From positions 520,492 to 584,491 of the forward strand of contig CAXXSE010000002.1 in the NCBI GenBank assembly GCA_963664935.2: a DNA stretch of 64,000 bases. The letters run 5' to 3'. Below are positions 55,823-64,000 of the stretch, one piece after another (within the stretch, counting starts at the first letter, position 1; the number at the start of each line of letters is the position of its first letter). Below the pieces are notes generated by a model. The model was not told the DNA's origin. It worked only from the letters and a program-made list of their open reading frames with translations, and ran no database searches. Both the position numbers and the translations under genes were made by a program. The stretch comes from G963664935 sp963664935. GTDB lineage: Bacteria; Pseudomonadota; Gammaproteobacteria; Methylococcales; G963664935.

Positions 55823-57163
55823 TCAACAGGGTAGCGCTACGCCATCATCGCGTATTCGGGCGATTTTATACCTTAGGGTTCGTGGGCTGATGCCAAGGCG
55901 TTCGGCGGTCGATTTACGGCTCCCTTTTTCTTCAATCAGGGTCCGCAAAATAATTTGATCCTCCATGGACTTCAAATTGTCGTCCAATTTATTTAATGTT
56001 TCGCCCTCGTACTCCCCGACTGGATCAGCACAATTCCCGGTCCCATCTTCTAGTACAATATCGTCAATCGCAATGGTGTCGCTAGCACAAATAATTAAAG
56101 CTCTTTGCACGACGTTTTCCAGTTCTCGGACATTCCCGGGCCAGTGATATTTCAGCAGCAGATTGATAGCTTCCGGCTCAAATTCCGGAACAATCTTGCC
56201 AGTTGGTGAATATTTTCCTAAAAAGCTTTTTGCCAGCGGAATTATGTCCGAGGACCGCTGCCGTAATGGTGGTATACGCAGTGGAAATACATTCAATCGG
56301 TAAAACAGATCCTCACGAAAACGCCCTTTCGAAACTTGTTCCTTCAAATTTAAATTGGTTGTCGCCAATACCCGTACATCCAATTTGATCACCTTGTGAC
56401 CACCCAAGCGTTCGACTTCCTTTTCCTGGAGTACACGAAGTATTTTTGCCTGTAAGGCCAAATCCATTTCGGAAATTTCATCGAGTAACAGGGTGCCTTT
56501 TTGGGCCAATTCAAATTTCCCAAGCGTGGCTTGATGCGCTCCGGTAAAAGCGCCTTTCTCGTATCCGAATAATGTCGCTTCCAACATATTCTCAGGGATT
56601 GCCGCGCAATTTATGGCGATGAAAGGCTCTGCTTTTCGATTGGAACATTGATGGACATGACGGGCGATTATTTCCTTGCCGGTTCCACTCTCTCCCTGGA
56701 TCAGGACCGTCACATCCGCCTTGGATACTCGTGAAGCTAATTCGAATAACTTCCGCATATTGGCATCCTTGACGATGCAATCTTTGGCCGAGGGCTGGGA
56801 CGCCATTAAATTCCGGTGCACTTGCCGAATCAGGGTATCCGCCTCGAAAGGTTTAACCAGATAATCGATGGCGCCCGCCTGCATCGCTTCAACCGCACCT
56901 TCGATGGTGCCATAAGCTGTCATCAACAATACTGGGAGGTCTGGTTTTTGGGCTTTAATCTTCGAAAGTAATGTCAGGCCATCCATTTTTTCCATATTGA
57001 CGTCGCTGATCACCATCCCAAAAGACCGCGCCGAAAGTTGCTTTAATGCTTCAACACCATTTGTCGCGGATGTAGCCTGATACCCCGCCAAATCCAAGGT
57101 ATCGCACAGTGCGGACGAAAGCGCGGCATCGTCTTCCACTATCAATATATTCGAGTTTTGCAT
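55823..57163 (-). CDS. fleR: Flagellar sigma-54 response regulator FleR
   Basis: The 446-residue protein has a receiver (Asp in MVISDVNMEKMDGL), a sigma-54 AAA+ domain (QGESGTGKEIIARH, YEKGAFTGAHQ) and a Fis-type helix-turn-helix (KSTAERLGISPRTLRYKI). With FleS it activates class III flagellar genes in the Pseudomonas-type hierarchy. Its ATG overlaps the fleS stop as TAATG. If FleS is really broken, FleR would lack its normal phosphate donor. Confidence 0.93.
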   Translation of the reverse strand: MQNSNILIVEDDAALSSALCDTLDLAGYQATSATNGVEALKQLSARSFGMVISDVNMEKMDGLTLLSKIKAQKPDLPVLLMTAYGTIEGAVEAMQAGAIDYLVKPFEADTLIRQVHRNLMASQPSAKDCIVKDANMRKLFELASRVSKADVTVLIQGESGTGKEIIARHVHQCSNRKAEPFIAINCAAIPENMLEATLFGYEKGAFTGAHQATLGKFELAQKGTLLLDEISEMDLALQAKILRVLQEKEVERLGGHKVIKLDVRVLATTNLNLKEQVSKGRFREDLFYRLNVFPLRIPPLRQRSSDIIPLAKSFLGKYSPTGKIVPEFEPEAINLLLKYHWPGNVRELENVVQRALIICASDTIAIDDIVLEDGTGNCADPVGEYEGETLNKLDDNLKSMEDQIILRTLIEEKGSRKSTAERLGISPRTLRYKIARIRDDGVALPC

Positions 57164-58378
57164 TAATTGGCTCCTTTAATCCCATCGCGGAGCGATAACC
57201 CGCTGGGTAACAATTCAGTTTGACGAACGCTCGGAATTTTTAAATAGAATTGACTAAGGCCGGTTTGTAGCGATTCGCACCAGACTTGTCCACCGTGGGC
57301 TTTAGCAACTCGGTCAACGACCGATAAACCCAAACCGGTGCCCTTAGATCGTGTAGTAAAAAATGGTTCGAAAATTTTTGCCCTGATGTCTTGTGGAATG
57401 CCGGGTCCGTTGTCGCTCACCACAAATTGTATGAATTCCCCCCCCATCGTCCGATATTTCCAATTTCACGAAACCTTCCGATTGAATTGCCTCAAATGCA
57501 TTGGTTAGCAAGTTGGTTAATGCACCGGACAGGGCCTTATCGTTTGCTTCGATTCGATCAATAGTTGTTCGGTTTTCGACGCTAAACTCCACGGATGTAT
57601 TAACCACGAAACTATCCACCACATCGGTCAATGTGTTTACTAACGCCTTAAGCGACACCTGCTCGGTAACAAGCTGTCCATCCTTCGCGAACACTAGCAT
57701 GTCGTTGACCTGCCTTTCCAAAAATTTCAAACGTTCGTATAGTTTTTTCGAAAACTTTTGCCGCTGATTATGATCTAAATCACCCTTGCGCAAATGCGAC
57801 GCATACAACATTGCGGTCGCTAAGGGCGTCCGAATTTGATGCGCGATACTGGCCACGGTTTTACCCAGCGCCGACAATCGTTTTTGCTGTTCCACCAGCC
57901 CTTGCAGCACTCGAATTTCGGTCACTTCGGTGAGAAGTATGATCTGCCCCTGTCCTTCACCCAGTGAATTACTCGACAAACTCAAAACCTTTCCAGCTTT
58001 GGATATTTTTTCGTGGGGATCTTCAGAGCCGGAGCTAAGAACGGTCTCGGCGAGATCTTGCCACCGCCGACCCACTAAATCATCGTTTAATAGGTCGCCA
58101 GCTGCTTTGTTATGTTCGGAAATTTTACCTTCGCCATCAACAACGACGACCCCCACGGGCAGAGCATCAAGTAGTGTTTGAAGGCGATTCGCAAGCCGTT
58201 CTTTTTCACTCAGCGTCTTTAAACGCGCATGCCTGGCGACAACCAGTTCTTGGGTTAAACAGGCGACCCGGTTTTCCAAATCCTGGTAAGAATCAGTGAG
58301 GTTTTGCGACAAGCGGTTAAAAGCCTGAAACGCGTCTTGCAACTGGTCAATCCGGTTAAACTGTGTTTGTGGGTTCAA
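57163..58378 (-). pseudogene. fleS: Flagellar sensor kinase FleS, frameshifted in a C8 run
   Basis: The first part, from 58378, has a PAS domain (ALPVGVVVVDGEGKISEHNK) and the kinase histidine in VASIAHQIRTPLATAMLYAS. The frame is lost at 57438-57445, eight C on the + strand; the ATPase part (FVVSDNGPGIPQDIRAKI, GTGLGLSVVDRVAKAHGG) follows in another frame to 57163. One extra base explains it. If real, the kinase loses its ATP site. There are no membrane helices. Confidence 0.85.
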
Positions 58379-58411
58379 AACTTATCTCTGTTCTGGCGAA
58401 TACCCAGAACT

Positions 58412-58429
58412 AAGCAATATCTAAGCCAA
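58412..58429 (-). promoter_or_regulatory. Sigma-54 promoter of fleS-fleR
   Basis: On the minus strand TTGGCTTAGATATTGCTT has GG and GC separated by exactly 10 bases and matches TGGC-N7-TTGC. It lies about 34 bases before the fleS start. FleQ, encoded directly upstream, activates fleSR from a sigma-54 promoter in Pseudomonas, so this is the expected site. Confidence 0.75.
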
Positions 58430-58481
58430 TCCCCTGTTTAATGGATTATCATACTGTTATTAGAAATTGCATCTGATAACG

Positions 58482-59915
58482 TCAAATTGTCGTCATGCCC
58501 TCGTGACGTTGAATATTGAATTTGCGCATTTTTTCAACCAGCGTCGTTCTGCGCATTTTAAGAAGTTTGGCGGCATGGGCTACGACACCGTCGCATTCAT
58601 CTAAAGCCCGCCGTATCAGATCGCACTCTAATTGTGTTAGATGTTCGCGCAGATCCATTCCGTTTTCAGAAAGTTGAGGCAGGGAATTTTGGGTGGAATC
58701 AATTGGTGCCACACCTTCGGTTACATTGGGTTTCTCGGGCGCCTTAGCGGCAACCGCTGGCGACAAACCTTGAAACTTTTCGGGCAAGTCCGTAACGTCG
58801 ACTATGCCACAGGGATTCAGAATGACAAGACGCTCCACCAGATTAGCAAGTTCACGCACATTCCCGGGCCAGTCATATTGCTTGAGTACTTGCATCGCGG
58901 ACGACGTAAATCGAACCGATCCACGCTTTTCATTTTCTATGCGCGCTATCAGATCACCGACCAAGACCGGAATGTCCTCCGCCCGTTCCCGCAACGCCGG
59001 CACGTCAATCGGAAATAAATTCAATCGGTAAAACAAATCCTCTCTAAAACGATTTTGCGCAATTTCCTCTTCAAGATTACGGTGGGTTGCGGAAATAATC
59101 CTGACATTACATACCATGGTCTTGCTGCTGCCGACACGCTCGAAGGTTTTTTCCTGCAGAACTCTGAGCAGTTTAACCTGCATAACCAGGGGCATATCGC
59201 CGATTTCATCTAAGAACAAAGTACCGCCCTCGGCCATTTCGAAACGTCCCTGGCGCGAGCTTAGCGCACCGGTAAATGCGCCTTTTTCATGGCCGAATAA
59301 TTCGCTTTCCAAAAGTTCCGAGGGAATGGCGCCGCAATTGATGGGTACAAAGGGATTATGACGGCGCGAAGAATAGTAATGTAGGTTGCGAGCTATGACT
59401 TCTTTTCCTGTTCCCGATTCACCTAAGATCAATACAATCGCATCGGTTTCGGCAACCTGCTGAATTAACGTTCGAATTTTTTGGATTCGATGGCTGCTTC
59501 CGGCCAGACTTCTAAACAATTCCAATGAACGCCGGTCTTCTCGCCGTCCACTTTCACGATAGACTTTAAGTTTTTGAAATGTTTTAGTCAGTTTTGAGTG
59601 GGTAGTCGGCCATTCCTGGACCACAACAATCAAATCGTCCAATGCCGATGGAATTATCGGTATCGAATCTTTGTCCGCCACCAATACGATCGGGATACCG
59701 TTCTCGTGCTTATTCAAAGTCTTGACAATCGAAGCCAAACGTTCCACTCCGTTGCCGATCATCACCGTGCAAAACGTGCTGATTTCATCCAATATTTCGC
59801 TGGAATTCGAAAAATCGCTGAGTATTACTTCATATTCAAGAAATTCAAGAACCTTCTTCAGCTCGTTTCCACGTTCCGGAGCCGAATCGATTAGCAAAAT
59901 TCGTTTACTACTCAT
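58482..59915 (-). CDS. fleQ: Flagellar master regulator FleQ
   Basis: The 477-residue protein has a degenerate N-terminal FleQ domain (no phospho-acceptor pattern), a sigma-54 AAA+ domain (GESGTGKEVIARNL, HEKGAFTGALSS, DEIGDMP) and a Fis-type helix-turn-helix (AHAAKLLKMRRTTLVEKMR). FleQ sits at the top of the flagellar hierarchy and is controlled by cyclic di-GMP, which links it to the GGDEF-EAL genes 6 kb away. It is intact. Confidence 0.93.
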   Translation of the reverse strand: MSSKRILLIDSAPERGNELKKVLEFLEYEVILSDFSNSSEILDEISTFCTVMIGNGVERLASIVKTLNKHENGIPIVLVADKDSIPIIPSALDDLIVVVQEWPTTHSKLTKTFQKLKVYRESGRREDRRSLELFRSLAGSSHRIQKIRTLIQQVAETDAIVLILGESGTGKEVIARNLHYYSSRRHNPFVPINCGAIPSELLESELFGHEKGAFTGALSSRQGRFEMAEGGTLFLDEIGDMPLVMQVKLLRVLQEKTFERVGSSKTMVCNVRIISATHRNLEEEIAQNRFREDLFYRLNLFPIDVPALRERAEDIPVLVGDLIARIENEKRGSVRFTSSAMQVLKQYDWPGNVRELANLVERLVILNPCGIVDVTDLPEKFQGLSPAVAAKAPEKPNVTEGVAPIDSTQNSLPQLSENGMDLREHLTQLECDLIRRALDECDGVVAHAAKLLKMRRTTLVEKMRKFNIQRHEGMTTI

Positions 59916-60395
59916 ATTCGCCTCGGTTTATTTTTATCCTACGCAAGTACTTTGGTCCTCTTTGGCGGATTGGGAATTTTAAGGCAAGAAACCAAATTTC
60001 GATTGCGGTCGAATAATGGACTGTTCCTGCTAAGATCACTCAAAGTTAAGCATTGATTTTTTTGTATGTCAAATTTTGTCGAATCCATAAGCTCAGGTTC
60101 CACAAGCAGGCTCCTCATTCGTAATCAGTTAGAACAAAAAGATTTTTTGGGTTGTGAATTCAAATAGTGTTTAATATTATATTTGATCCTTGAATTTGAT
60201 CGCGGTGTTCCTCATAATGGGAGTTTTTGTCACCGTGGGCAGAAAATAAGAGGGGGGTTTTGGGGAAACATGACAAAAGGGAAATTCAGCGGTTGGTTTC
60301 CATTGCTCTGACAGCCCCGCAATAAATCTTGTAGCGTTCAATAATCTTTCGGTGAAATTTTATACCCGTATTAATTTTAGTTGGGATTTTCAAGC
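59916..60395. other. Divergent promoter region between fleQ and coxB
   Basis: These 480 bases hold no gene. They must contain promoters for fleQ and for the oxidase operon, but I could not assign them confidently. Confidence 0.6.
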
Positions 60396-61796
60396 ATGGC
60401 TATAGCAATAGCATTGGTTTTAATTGTCATTGGATCGGTCTGGTTTCACTTCTGGAGCCCATGGTGGTTTACTCCGCTATCATCGAACTGGAGTCCAATG
60501 GACGATACAATGATGATCACTTTTGTGGTTTGCGGGGTTGTCTTCGTCGCCGTCAACTTTTTTATGGCCTATGCCTTGGTTCGGTTTCGTTATAGTCCAG
60601 ACCGGAAAGCAGTATACGAACCGGAAAATAAGAAACTTGAGTTATGGCTAACTGGGTTGACCACGGTGGGTATCGTGATCATGTTAGCCCCCGGCCTGAT
60701 AGTTTTAGCCGATTTCGTCCACGTCCCGAAAGACGCCTCGGTTGTTGAGGCGGTGGGTAAGCAATGGCAGTGGAGTTTTCGTTTCCCCGGCAAAGACGGT
60801 GTATTAGGTAATGCCAAACCCAAACTTATCAGTTTTCAAAACCCCTTTGGTTTGAATCCTGAAGATCCTAATGGGCAAGATGACGTGTTGATTTCCAACA
60901 ACGAACTCCATCTTCCCATAGACAAGCCGGTCCAAATCCTATTGCGTTCCAAAGATGTCATTCACGACTTCTACGTTCCGCATTTCAGAGTTAAAATGGA
61001 TGCTGTACCGGGCATTATTACAAGTCTGTGGTTTACCCCTACGAAACTAGGACGATTCGACATCGCCTGTGCTGAATATTGCGGAGTTGGACACCATACC
61101 ATGCGTGGCGCGGTTTTCGTCGAAGACGAAATTACCTTTCAGGCATGGCTGGATACCCAACCGACCTTCGTGCAGACGTCCTCCAAAAAATCCGTGGGCG
61201 CTGGAAACAAATTGGTTGAGCAAGGACGTGATCTGGCGGAAGAACAGGGTTGTCTCGGTTGTCATAGCGTAGACGGGAGCGCCAACGTTGGACCAACCTG
61301 GAAAGGTTTGCTCGGTAAGATTGAAAAAATCGTTGGCGGTACTACCGTCAAAGTTGATGAAGCTTATTTTAAAGAGTCAATTCTCGATCCGAACGCGAGT
61401 GTAATCGACGGTTATTCCCCGATCATGCCTCCTTATGAACTGAGTAACGACGAAATCGATGCCTTAATCGCTTTTACCGCCTCGCTTTCGTCCACCAACG
61501 AGGTAGGGGATGATTTGGTCAGTCTAGGAGAGGAACTCGCGGAAGAACAGGGTTGCCTCAGTTGCCACAGCTTGGATGGGAGCGCCAGCGTAGGGCCAAC
61601 TTGGAAAGGCCTATTCGGAAAAACTGAAACCATGACCGACAACAGTACGGTAGTAGTTGATGAAGCCTATTTGAAAGAAGCCATTGTCAGCCCGAATGCC
61701 ACGGTGGTAGCGGGTTTCTCGCCCATGATGCCGCCCTACGAATTAAGCGACAAAGAGCTCGATGCGCTAATCGCTTATACAAAAGCCGTTAAATAG
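60396..61796 (+). CDS. coxB: Cytochrome c oxidase subunit II with two haem c domains
   Basis: The ATG at 60396 gives MAIAIALVLIVIGSVWFHFW; a TTG 15 bases earlier is less likely. The 466-residue protein has two N-terminal helices, a cupredoxin domain with the CuA site CAEYCGVGHHTMRG (Cys225, Cys229), and then two class I cytochrome c domains with CLGCH at 286-290 and CLSCH at 387-391. Each has a distal Met (PIMPPYELS and PMMPPYELS). The domains are near-duplicates of one another. Subunit II with one haem c is common (caa3 type); two is unusual. It passes electrons to subunit I in the inner membrane. Confidence 0.93.
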   Translation: MAIAIALVLIVIGSVWFHFWSPWWFTPLSSNWSPMDDTMMITFVVCGVVFVAVNFFMAYALVRFRYSPDRKAVYEPENKKLELWLTGLTTVGIVIMLAPGLIVLADFVHVPKDASVVEAVGKQWQWSFRFPGKDGVLGNAKPKLISFQNPFGLNPEDPNGQDDVLISNNELHLPIDKPVQILLRSKDVIHDFYVPHFRVKMDAVPGIITSLWFTPTKLGRFDIACAEYCGVGHHTMRGAVFVEDEITFQAWLDTQPTFVQTSSKKSVGAGNKLVEQGRDLAEEQGCLGCHSVDGSANVGPTWKGLLGKIEKIVGGTTVKVDEAYFKESILDPNASVIDGYSPIMPPYELSNDEIDALIAFTASLSSTNEVGDDLVSLGEELAEEQGCLSCHSLDGSASVGPTWKGLFGKTETMTDNSTVVVDEAYLKEAIVSPNATVVAGFSPMMPPYELSDKELDALIAYTKAVK

Positions 61797-61880
61797 GATC
61801 GAATTGGGCGAAAGAAAAATTCGAACACCGACATTCAAATCGATTTTGAATAACAAACAAGTAGCATAGAGAGGATTTTG

Positions 61881-63647
61881 ATGACACAAGCTGGGTATCA
61901 AGAGGATTTACCACTCCACGATCCGACAAGTTTTTGGACAAAGTACGTCTGGAGCCAGGATCATAAAGTCATTGCCATTCAATACACACTGACCGCTATA
62001 GCGGTGGGATTCGTGGCTTTGGTAATGTCTTGGTTCATGCGAATCCAAATCGGATTCCCGGGGAGCTTCTCCTTTATCGATCCAAGCACGTATTACCAGT
62101 TCGTCACCATGCACGGTATGATAATGGTGATTTATCTGCTTACCGCGATATTCCTCGGGGGTTTTGGCAACTATCTCATCCCGCTCATGGTGGGTGCAAG
62201 AGACATGGTATTCCCCTTCGTCAATATGTTGAGCTATTGGGCCTACTTGCTGTCGGTAATTGTCCTCATGGCAAGTTTCTTTGTCCCTGGCGGTCCAACA
62301 GGCGCAGGTTGGACCTTGTATCCCCCACAGGCTATTTTACCGGGAACCCCAGGCTCGGATGGCGGCATCGTTTTGATGCTTATTTCCCTGATATTATTCA
62401 TTGTCGCGGCTACTATGGGTGGTCTGAACTACGTAACCACTGTGTTACAGGCCCGGACGCGCGGAATGACATTGATGCGCCTGCCCTTGTCGGTTTGGGG
62501 GATTTTCATGGCGACTGTCCTCGCGCTGTTAGCTTTTCCCGCCCTGTTTGTCGGTGGGGTGATGATGTTGTTTGACCGGCTTTTGGGCAGCAGTTTTTTT
62601 ATGCCCGCTGTCGTTTCCATGGGGCAAATGCTTGAATACGAAGGTGGTAGCCCTATTTTATTCCAACACATCTTCTGGTTTTTCGGCCACCCCGAAGTCT
62701 ATATTGTCGCGCTCCCAGCTTTTGGAATCGTTTCCGATCTCATCAGCGTCCACGCGAGAAAAAACATATTCGGCTACCGGATAATGGTCTGGGCCATCGT
62801 GGGTATCGGTGTGCTTAGCTTTGTCGTTTGGGCGCACCATATGTACGTCAGCGGGATGAACCCTTATTTTGGTTTCTTTTTTGCGAGCACCACCCTTATC
62901 ATCGCCGTTCCCACAGCTATCAAGGTGTACAATTGGATATTGACGCTGTGGCAAGGCAACATCCATTTTACGGTACCAATGCTGTTTGCGGTCGCTTTCG
63001 TCAGCACATTCACACTCGGGGGAATTACTGGCCTGTTTCTGGGCAACGTGGTCATCGATCTCCCGCTTTCTGATACTTATTTTGTAGTCGCTCACTTCCA
63101 TATGGTCATGGGGGTTTCGCCGATACTGGTGGTTTTTGGCGGAATTTACCATTGGTTTCCGAAGATCACCGGACGAATGTTAAACGATACTTGGGGACAC
63201 ATTCATTTCTGGTTCACCTTTTTGGGAACCTACGCGATCTATTTTCCCATGCACTATCTGGGCTTCATCGGTATGCCCCGGCGGTATTATGCTTACGAAG
63301 GCTACGAATTCATCCCGGAATCCGCCCAGGATCTTAATGTTTTCATTACCGTTGCCGCATTAGTGGTCGGCTTCGCTCAATTTATCTTTTTGTATAATCT
63401 GGCGTATAGCGCCTTTAAGGGCAAGCTGGCAGGAAGCAATCCCTGGAATGCCACATCGCTCGAATGGCAAACGCCTGACACCCCGCCGGTACACGGTAAT
63501 TGGGGACCCAAGTTACCGGTGGTTTACCGTTGGGCTTACGATTACAGTGTACCCGGCATGAAAGAGGATTTTCTGCCGCAAAACCACCCGCCGGTTGGTG
63601 GCGACGAAGATGGCGATTCTGGTGCTCCCGTTGCCGAAGGAGCCTGA
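61881..63647 (+). CDS. coxA: Cytochrome c oxidase subunit I
   Basis: The ATG at 61881 follows AGAGAGGATTTTG; a TTG just before is in frame but not needed. The 588-residue protein has at least twelve helices and the copper and haem ligands: FFGHPEVYIVALP (H270, E272, Y274, with the His-Tyr cross-link) and WAHHMY (H319-H320) for CuB, and VVAHFHMVMG for haem a3 and a. The glutamate in HPEV is the type A1 D-channel residue. It reduces oxygen to water and pumps protons. Its C-terminus ends in a Gly/Asp-rich tail. Confidence 0.96.
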   Translation: MTQAGYQEDLPLHDPTSFWTKYVWSQDHKVIAIQYTLTAIAVGFVALVMSWFMRIQIGFPGSFSFIDPSTYYQFVTMHGMIMVIYLLTAIFLGGFGNYLIPLMVGARDMVFPFVNMLSYWAYLLSVIVLMASFFVPGGPTGAGWTLYPPQAILPGTPGSDGGIVLMLISLILFIVAATMGGLNYVTTVLQARTRGMTLMRLPLSVWGIFMATVLALLAFPALFVGGVMMLFDRLLGSSFFMPAVVSMGQMLEYEGGSPILFQHIFWFFGHPEVYIVALPAFGIVSDLISVHARKNIFGYRIMVWAIVGIGVLSFVVWAHHMYVSGMNPYFGFFFASTTLIIAVPTAIKVYNWILTLWQGNIHFTVPMLFAVAFVSTFTLGGITGLFLGNVVIDLPLSDTYFVVAHFHMVMGVSPILVVFGGIYHWFPKITGRMLNDTWGHIHFWFTFLGTYAIYFPMHYLGFIGMPRRYYAYEGYEFIPESAQDLNVFITVAALVVGFAQFIFLYNLAYSAFKGKLAGSNPWNATSLEWQTPDTPPVHGNWGPKLPVVYRWAYDYSVPGMKEDFLPQNHPPVGGDEDGDSGAPVAEGA

Positions 63648-63658
63648 GGACCTTCGTG

Positions 63659-64000
63659 ATGCCGCGAATAAAAGCTAAATCCTGGATGCCGGTTGAGGGA
63701 CTGGTTGATGACTGGCAAGGTAGGTTTTCGTTAGCCGAACCTAACGAAAAATTTGGCTTGCGAGTCTTTCTAACCGTCGCGACCACCCTGTTTTTACTCT
63801 TGATAGTCTCTTATAACGTGCGGATGGGTCTCGCGGATTGGCGTCCCCTACCCGACCCAAGCCTACTTTGGGCGAACACCGCGGCGCTGATTTTGAGTAG
63901 TTTTGGATTGCAGTATGCTAAGGTCGGCGCTGATCGAAGTGACCTGAAAGCCCTACGATTTGGCCTGCTCAGCGGGGGTGTTTTTGCCTGGGCGTTTTTA
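63659..64000 (+). CDS. coxC: Cytochrome c oxidase subunit III, N-terminal part, cut by the window end
   Basis: Eleven bases after coxA, ATG 63659 opens a frame to the window edge: MPRIKAKSWMPVEGLVDDWQ, then helix LRVFLTVATTLFLLLIVSY, DWRPLPDPSLLWANTAALIL and GLLSGGVFAWAFL. The helix arrangement and the RPLPDP-x-LLWANTA loop fit subunit III of the coxB-coxA operon. Only 114 codons are visible. GTG at 63656 is an alternative start. Confidence 0.8.
   Translation, partial: MPRIKAKSWMPVEGLVDDWQGRFSLAEPNEKFGLRVFLTVATTLFLLLIVSYNVRMGLADWRPLPDPSLLWANTAALILSSFGLQYAKVGADRSDLKALRFGLLSGGVFAWAFL

Noticed and set aside
1..64000. CRISPR array, tRNA or rRNA gene
   Set aside because: No regularly spaced direct repeats, tRNA cloverleaf or rRNA segments were seen on either strand. 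Detection by eye could miss a single tRNA.

Overview
The window looks like a chromosomal segment of a gammaproteobacterial methylotroph, probably a methanotroph of the Methylococcales type. The best evidence is an intact mtdB (methylene-tetrahydromethanopterin dehydrogenase, a C1-oxidation enzyme) with a tandem broken paralogue. These sit among typical gammaproteobacterial arrangements: proA-nadD-rsfS, pcnB-folK-panB-panC, cutA-dsbD, glnA/ntrB-ntrC and fleQ-fleS-fleR-fliE-fliF. The taxon is an inference; no rRNA gene is present.

Layout. 1-1.5 kb: an IS transposase copy cut by the window edge. 1.7-6.1 kb: a dynamin-like GTPase, small unknown genes, two miniature inverted-repeat elements and an SDR oxidoreductase. 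6.3-10.7 kb: the mtdB pair, then rsfS, nadD and proA. 11.2-15.8 kb: an NhaP-type antiporter with an in-frame stop, a DCC-family protein, a TrpD2/YbiB-like protein and an A-type Fe-S protein. 15.9-16.9 kb: a G19 tract, a palindrome and an EAL-domain remnant. 17-27.3 kb: glgP, msbA-like, ntrC, ntrB, glnA, a fatty acid desaturase and a long ndk. 27.5-36.5 kb: an accessory region with a group II intron, an rve-type IS, a PIN protein, a possible attC site, ISKra4 and IS1634 remnants, and a wrecked type I restriction locus invaded by a REP-associated transposase (RAYT) carrying its own REPINs. 36.7-47.9 kb: mtnA, ino1, a polysaccharide deacetylase, fxsA, cutA-dsbD-tlpA, rnpB, panC-panB-folK-pcnB and an exported protein. 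47.9-52.5 kb: two tandem GAF-PAS-GGDEF-EAL paralogues, one frameshifted. 52.8-60 kb: a second copy of the first IS, inserted into fliF at the end of a flagellar regulatory cluster. 60.4-64 kb: an aa3-type oxidase operon (coxB with two haem c domains, coxA, start of coxC).

How it fits together. Nitrogen control (ntrB-ntrC, glnA), glycogen breakdown (glgP), C1 oxidation (mtdB) and aerobic respiration (cox) make a coherent methylotroph core. The flagellar branch (fleQ, fleS, fleR, fliE, fliF, c-di-GMP enzymes) looks compromised: fliF is cut in half by an IS and its distal part and neighbours are not beside it, fleS is frameshifted, and one c-di-GMP protein is frameshifted.

Caution on decay. Several breaks are one-base indels in short homopolymer runs, and a G19 tract is present, so part of the apparent decay could be sequencing error. 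The IS insertions, the hsdR deletion and the in-frame nonsense codons cannot be explained by homopolymer miscounting. No tRNA, 16S/23S/5S rRNA or CRISPR array was seen.
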